This document shows positions 5,136 through 5,241 of a stretch of DNA of 5,241 nucleotides, piece after piece (the stretch's first letter is position 1; every line of letters starts with the position of its first letter). This stretch comes from Candidatus Iainarchaeum sp. (GTDB lineage: Archaea; Iainarchaeota; Iainarchaeia; Iainarchaeales; GCA-2688035), in contig JAFCFG010000083.1 of assembly GCA_017608725.1 (NCBI GenBank), forward strand, positions 1 through 5,241. The letters run 5' to 3'. The translations under genes and the position numbers were made by a program. The notes beneath the pieces are model-generated. The model was not told the DNA's origin and did no database searches. It saw only the letters and a program-made list of their open reading frames with translations.

Positions 5136-5161
5136 CCCTGCAAAACCCGGGTCTTGCAGGG
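5136..5161. repeat. 26-base palindrome downstream of the membrane protein gene
   Basis: The arms CCCTGCAA (5136-5143) and TTGCAGGG (5154-5161) are perfect, and the centre ACCCGGGT (5145-5152) is itself palindromic; 12 of 13 pairs match overall. It lies 68 bases after the stop of the membrane protein gene. RNA from it would fold into a strong hairpin, so it may mark the transcript end, though no clean run of T follows directly. It could equally be a DNA-binding site for the next gene. Confidence 0.55.
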
Positions 5162-5188
5162 AGGCTTTCTCGCATTGGCAAAAAAGGC

Positions 5189-5224
5189 TTTTTAAATGAA
5201 TTAGCCTCTTCTATATACTAGAAG
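5189..5224 (+). promoter_or_regulatory. Possible promoter and operator of a gene beyond the right edge
   Basis: TTTTTAAAT (5189-5197) and TATATA (5212-5217) are both TATA-like. The second is enclosed in a perfect inverted repeat CTTCTA-TATAC-TAGAAG (5208-5224), so a protein bound there would cover the box. No start codon with an open frame is evident before the window ends. The call rests on base pattern only. Confidence 0.3.
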
Positions 5225-5241
5225 TCTTTTTGCTTTCTGGG

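Overview
The window looks archaeal. It carries a complete eukaryote/archaeal-type ribosomal protein eL44 (L44e). Several starts sit about 27 bases downstream of an archaeal TATA box with almost no 5' leader, and the one clear Shine-Dalgarno match (GAGGTG) fits the archaeal 16S 3' end. The small genome style, a DUF2683/RelE toxin-antitoxin pair and several poorly characterised membrane proteins suggest an uncultured DPANN-type lineage or a relative. That placement is inference, and I cannot name a genus.

Layout. Bases 1-710 (minus strand) hold the N-terminal 236 codons of a winged-helix protein cut by the left edge. A 341-base divergent gap follows, with promoters at both ends and one doubtful 40-codon ORF. 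Bases 1052-2227 (plus) encode a CPA2/Kef-type cation:proton antiporter whose core ion-binding motif reads Asp-Asn instead of the usual Asp-Asp. Bases 2335-2910 (plus) encode a two-segment membrane protein with a bacterial-type PH domain, with its own TATA box. Bases 3076-3615 (plus) are a compact type II toxin-antitoxin operon (DUF2683/ribbon-helix-helix antitoxin, then a RelE-family toxin, zero-base gap). A 28-base palindrome lies between its TATA box and its ribosome binding site, where an autorepression operator is expected. Bases 3820-4107 (minus) encode eL44, convergent with the toxin. Bases 4279-5067 (plus) encode a six-segment membrane protein of unknown role. The right edge holds two palindromes and TATA-like sequences that may belong to a gene beyond the window.

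The most interesting part is 2991-3841. Between the toxin and eL44 lie two tandem copies (77 and 72 bases) of a structured palindromic repeat, the second ending on the eL44 stop codon. A short sequence from the eL44 3' end occurs again just beyond the repeats (3656-3673, 17 of 18 identical) and, in a degenerate form, upstream of the toxin-antitoxin promoter (2991-3003, 12 of 13). The toxin-antitoxin cassette and the repeat block are thus each bracketed by pieces of the eL44 3' end. That is what repeated integration or recombination at a gene 3' end would leave. This is a hypothesis from reading by eye.

Apart from the toxin-antitoxin pair, the genes do not form an obvious pathway. Three of the six complete genes encode integral membrane proteins, and most genes seem to have individual promoters.
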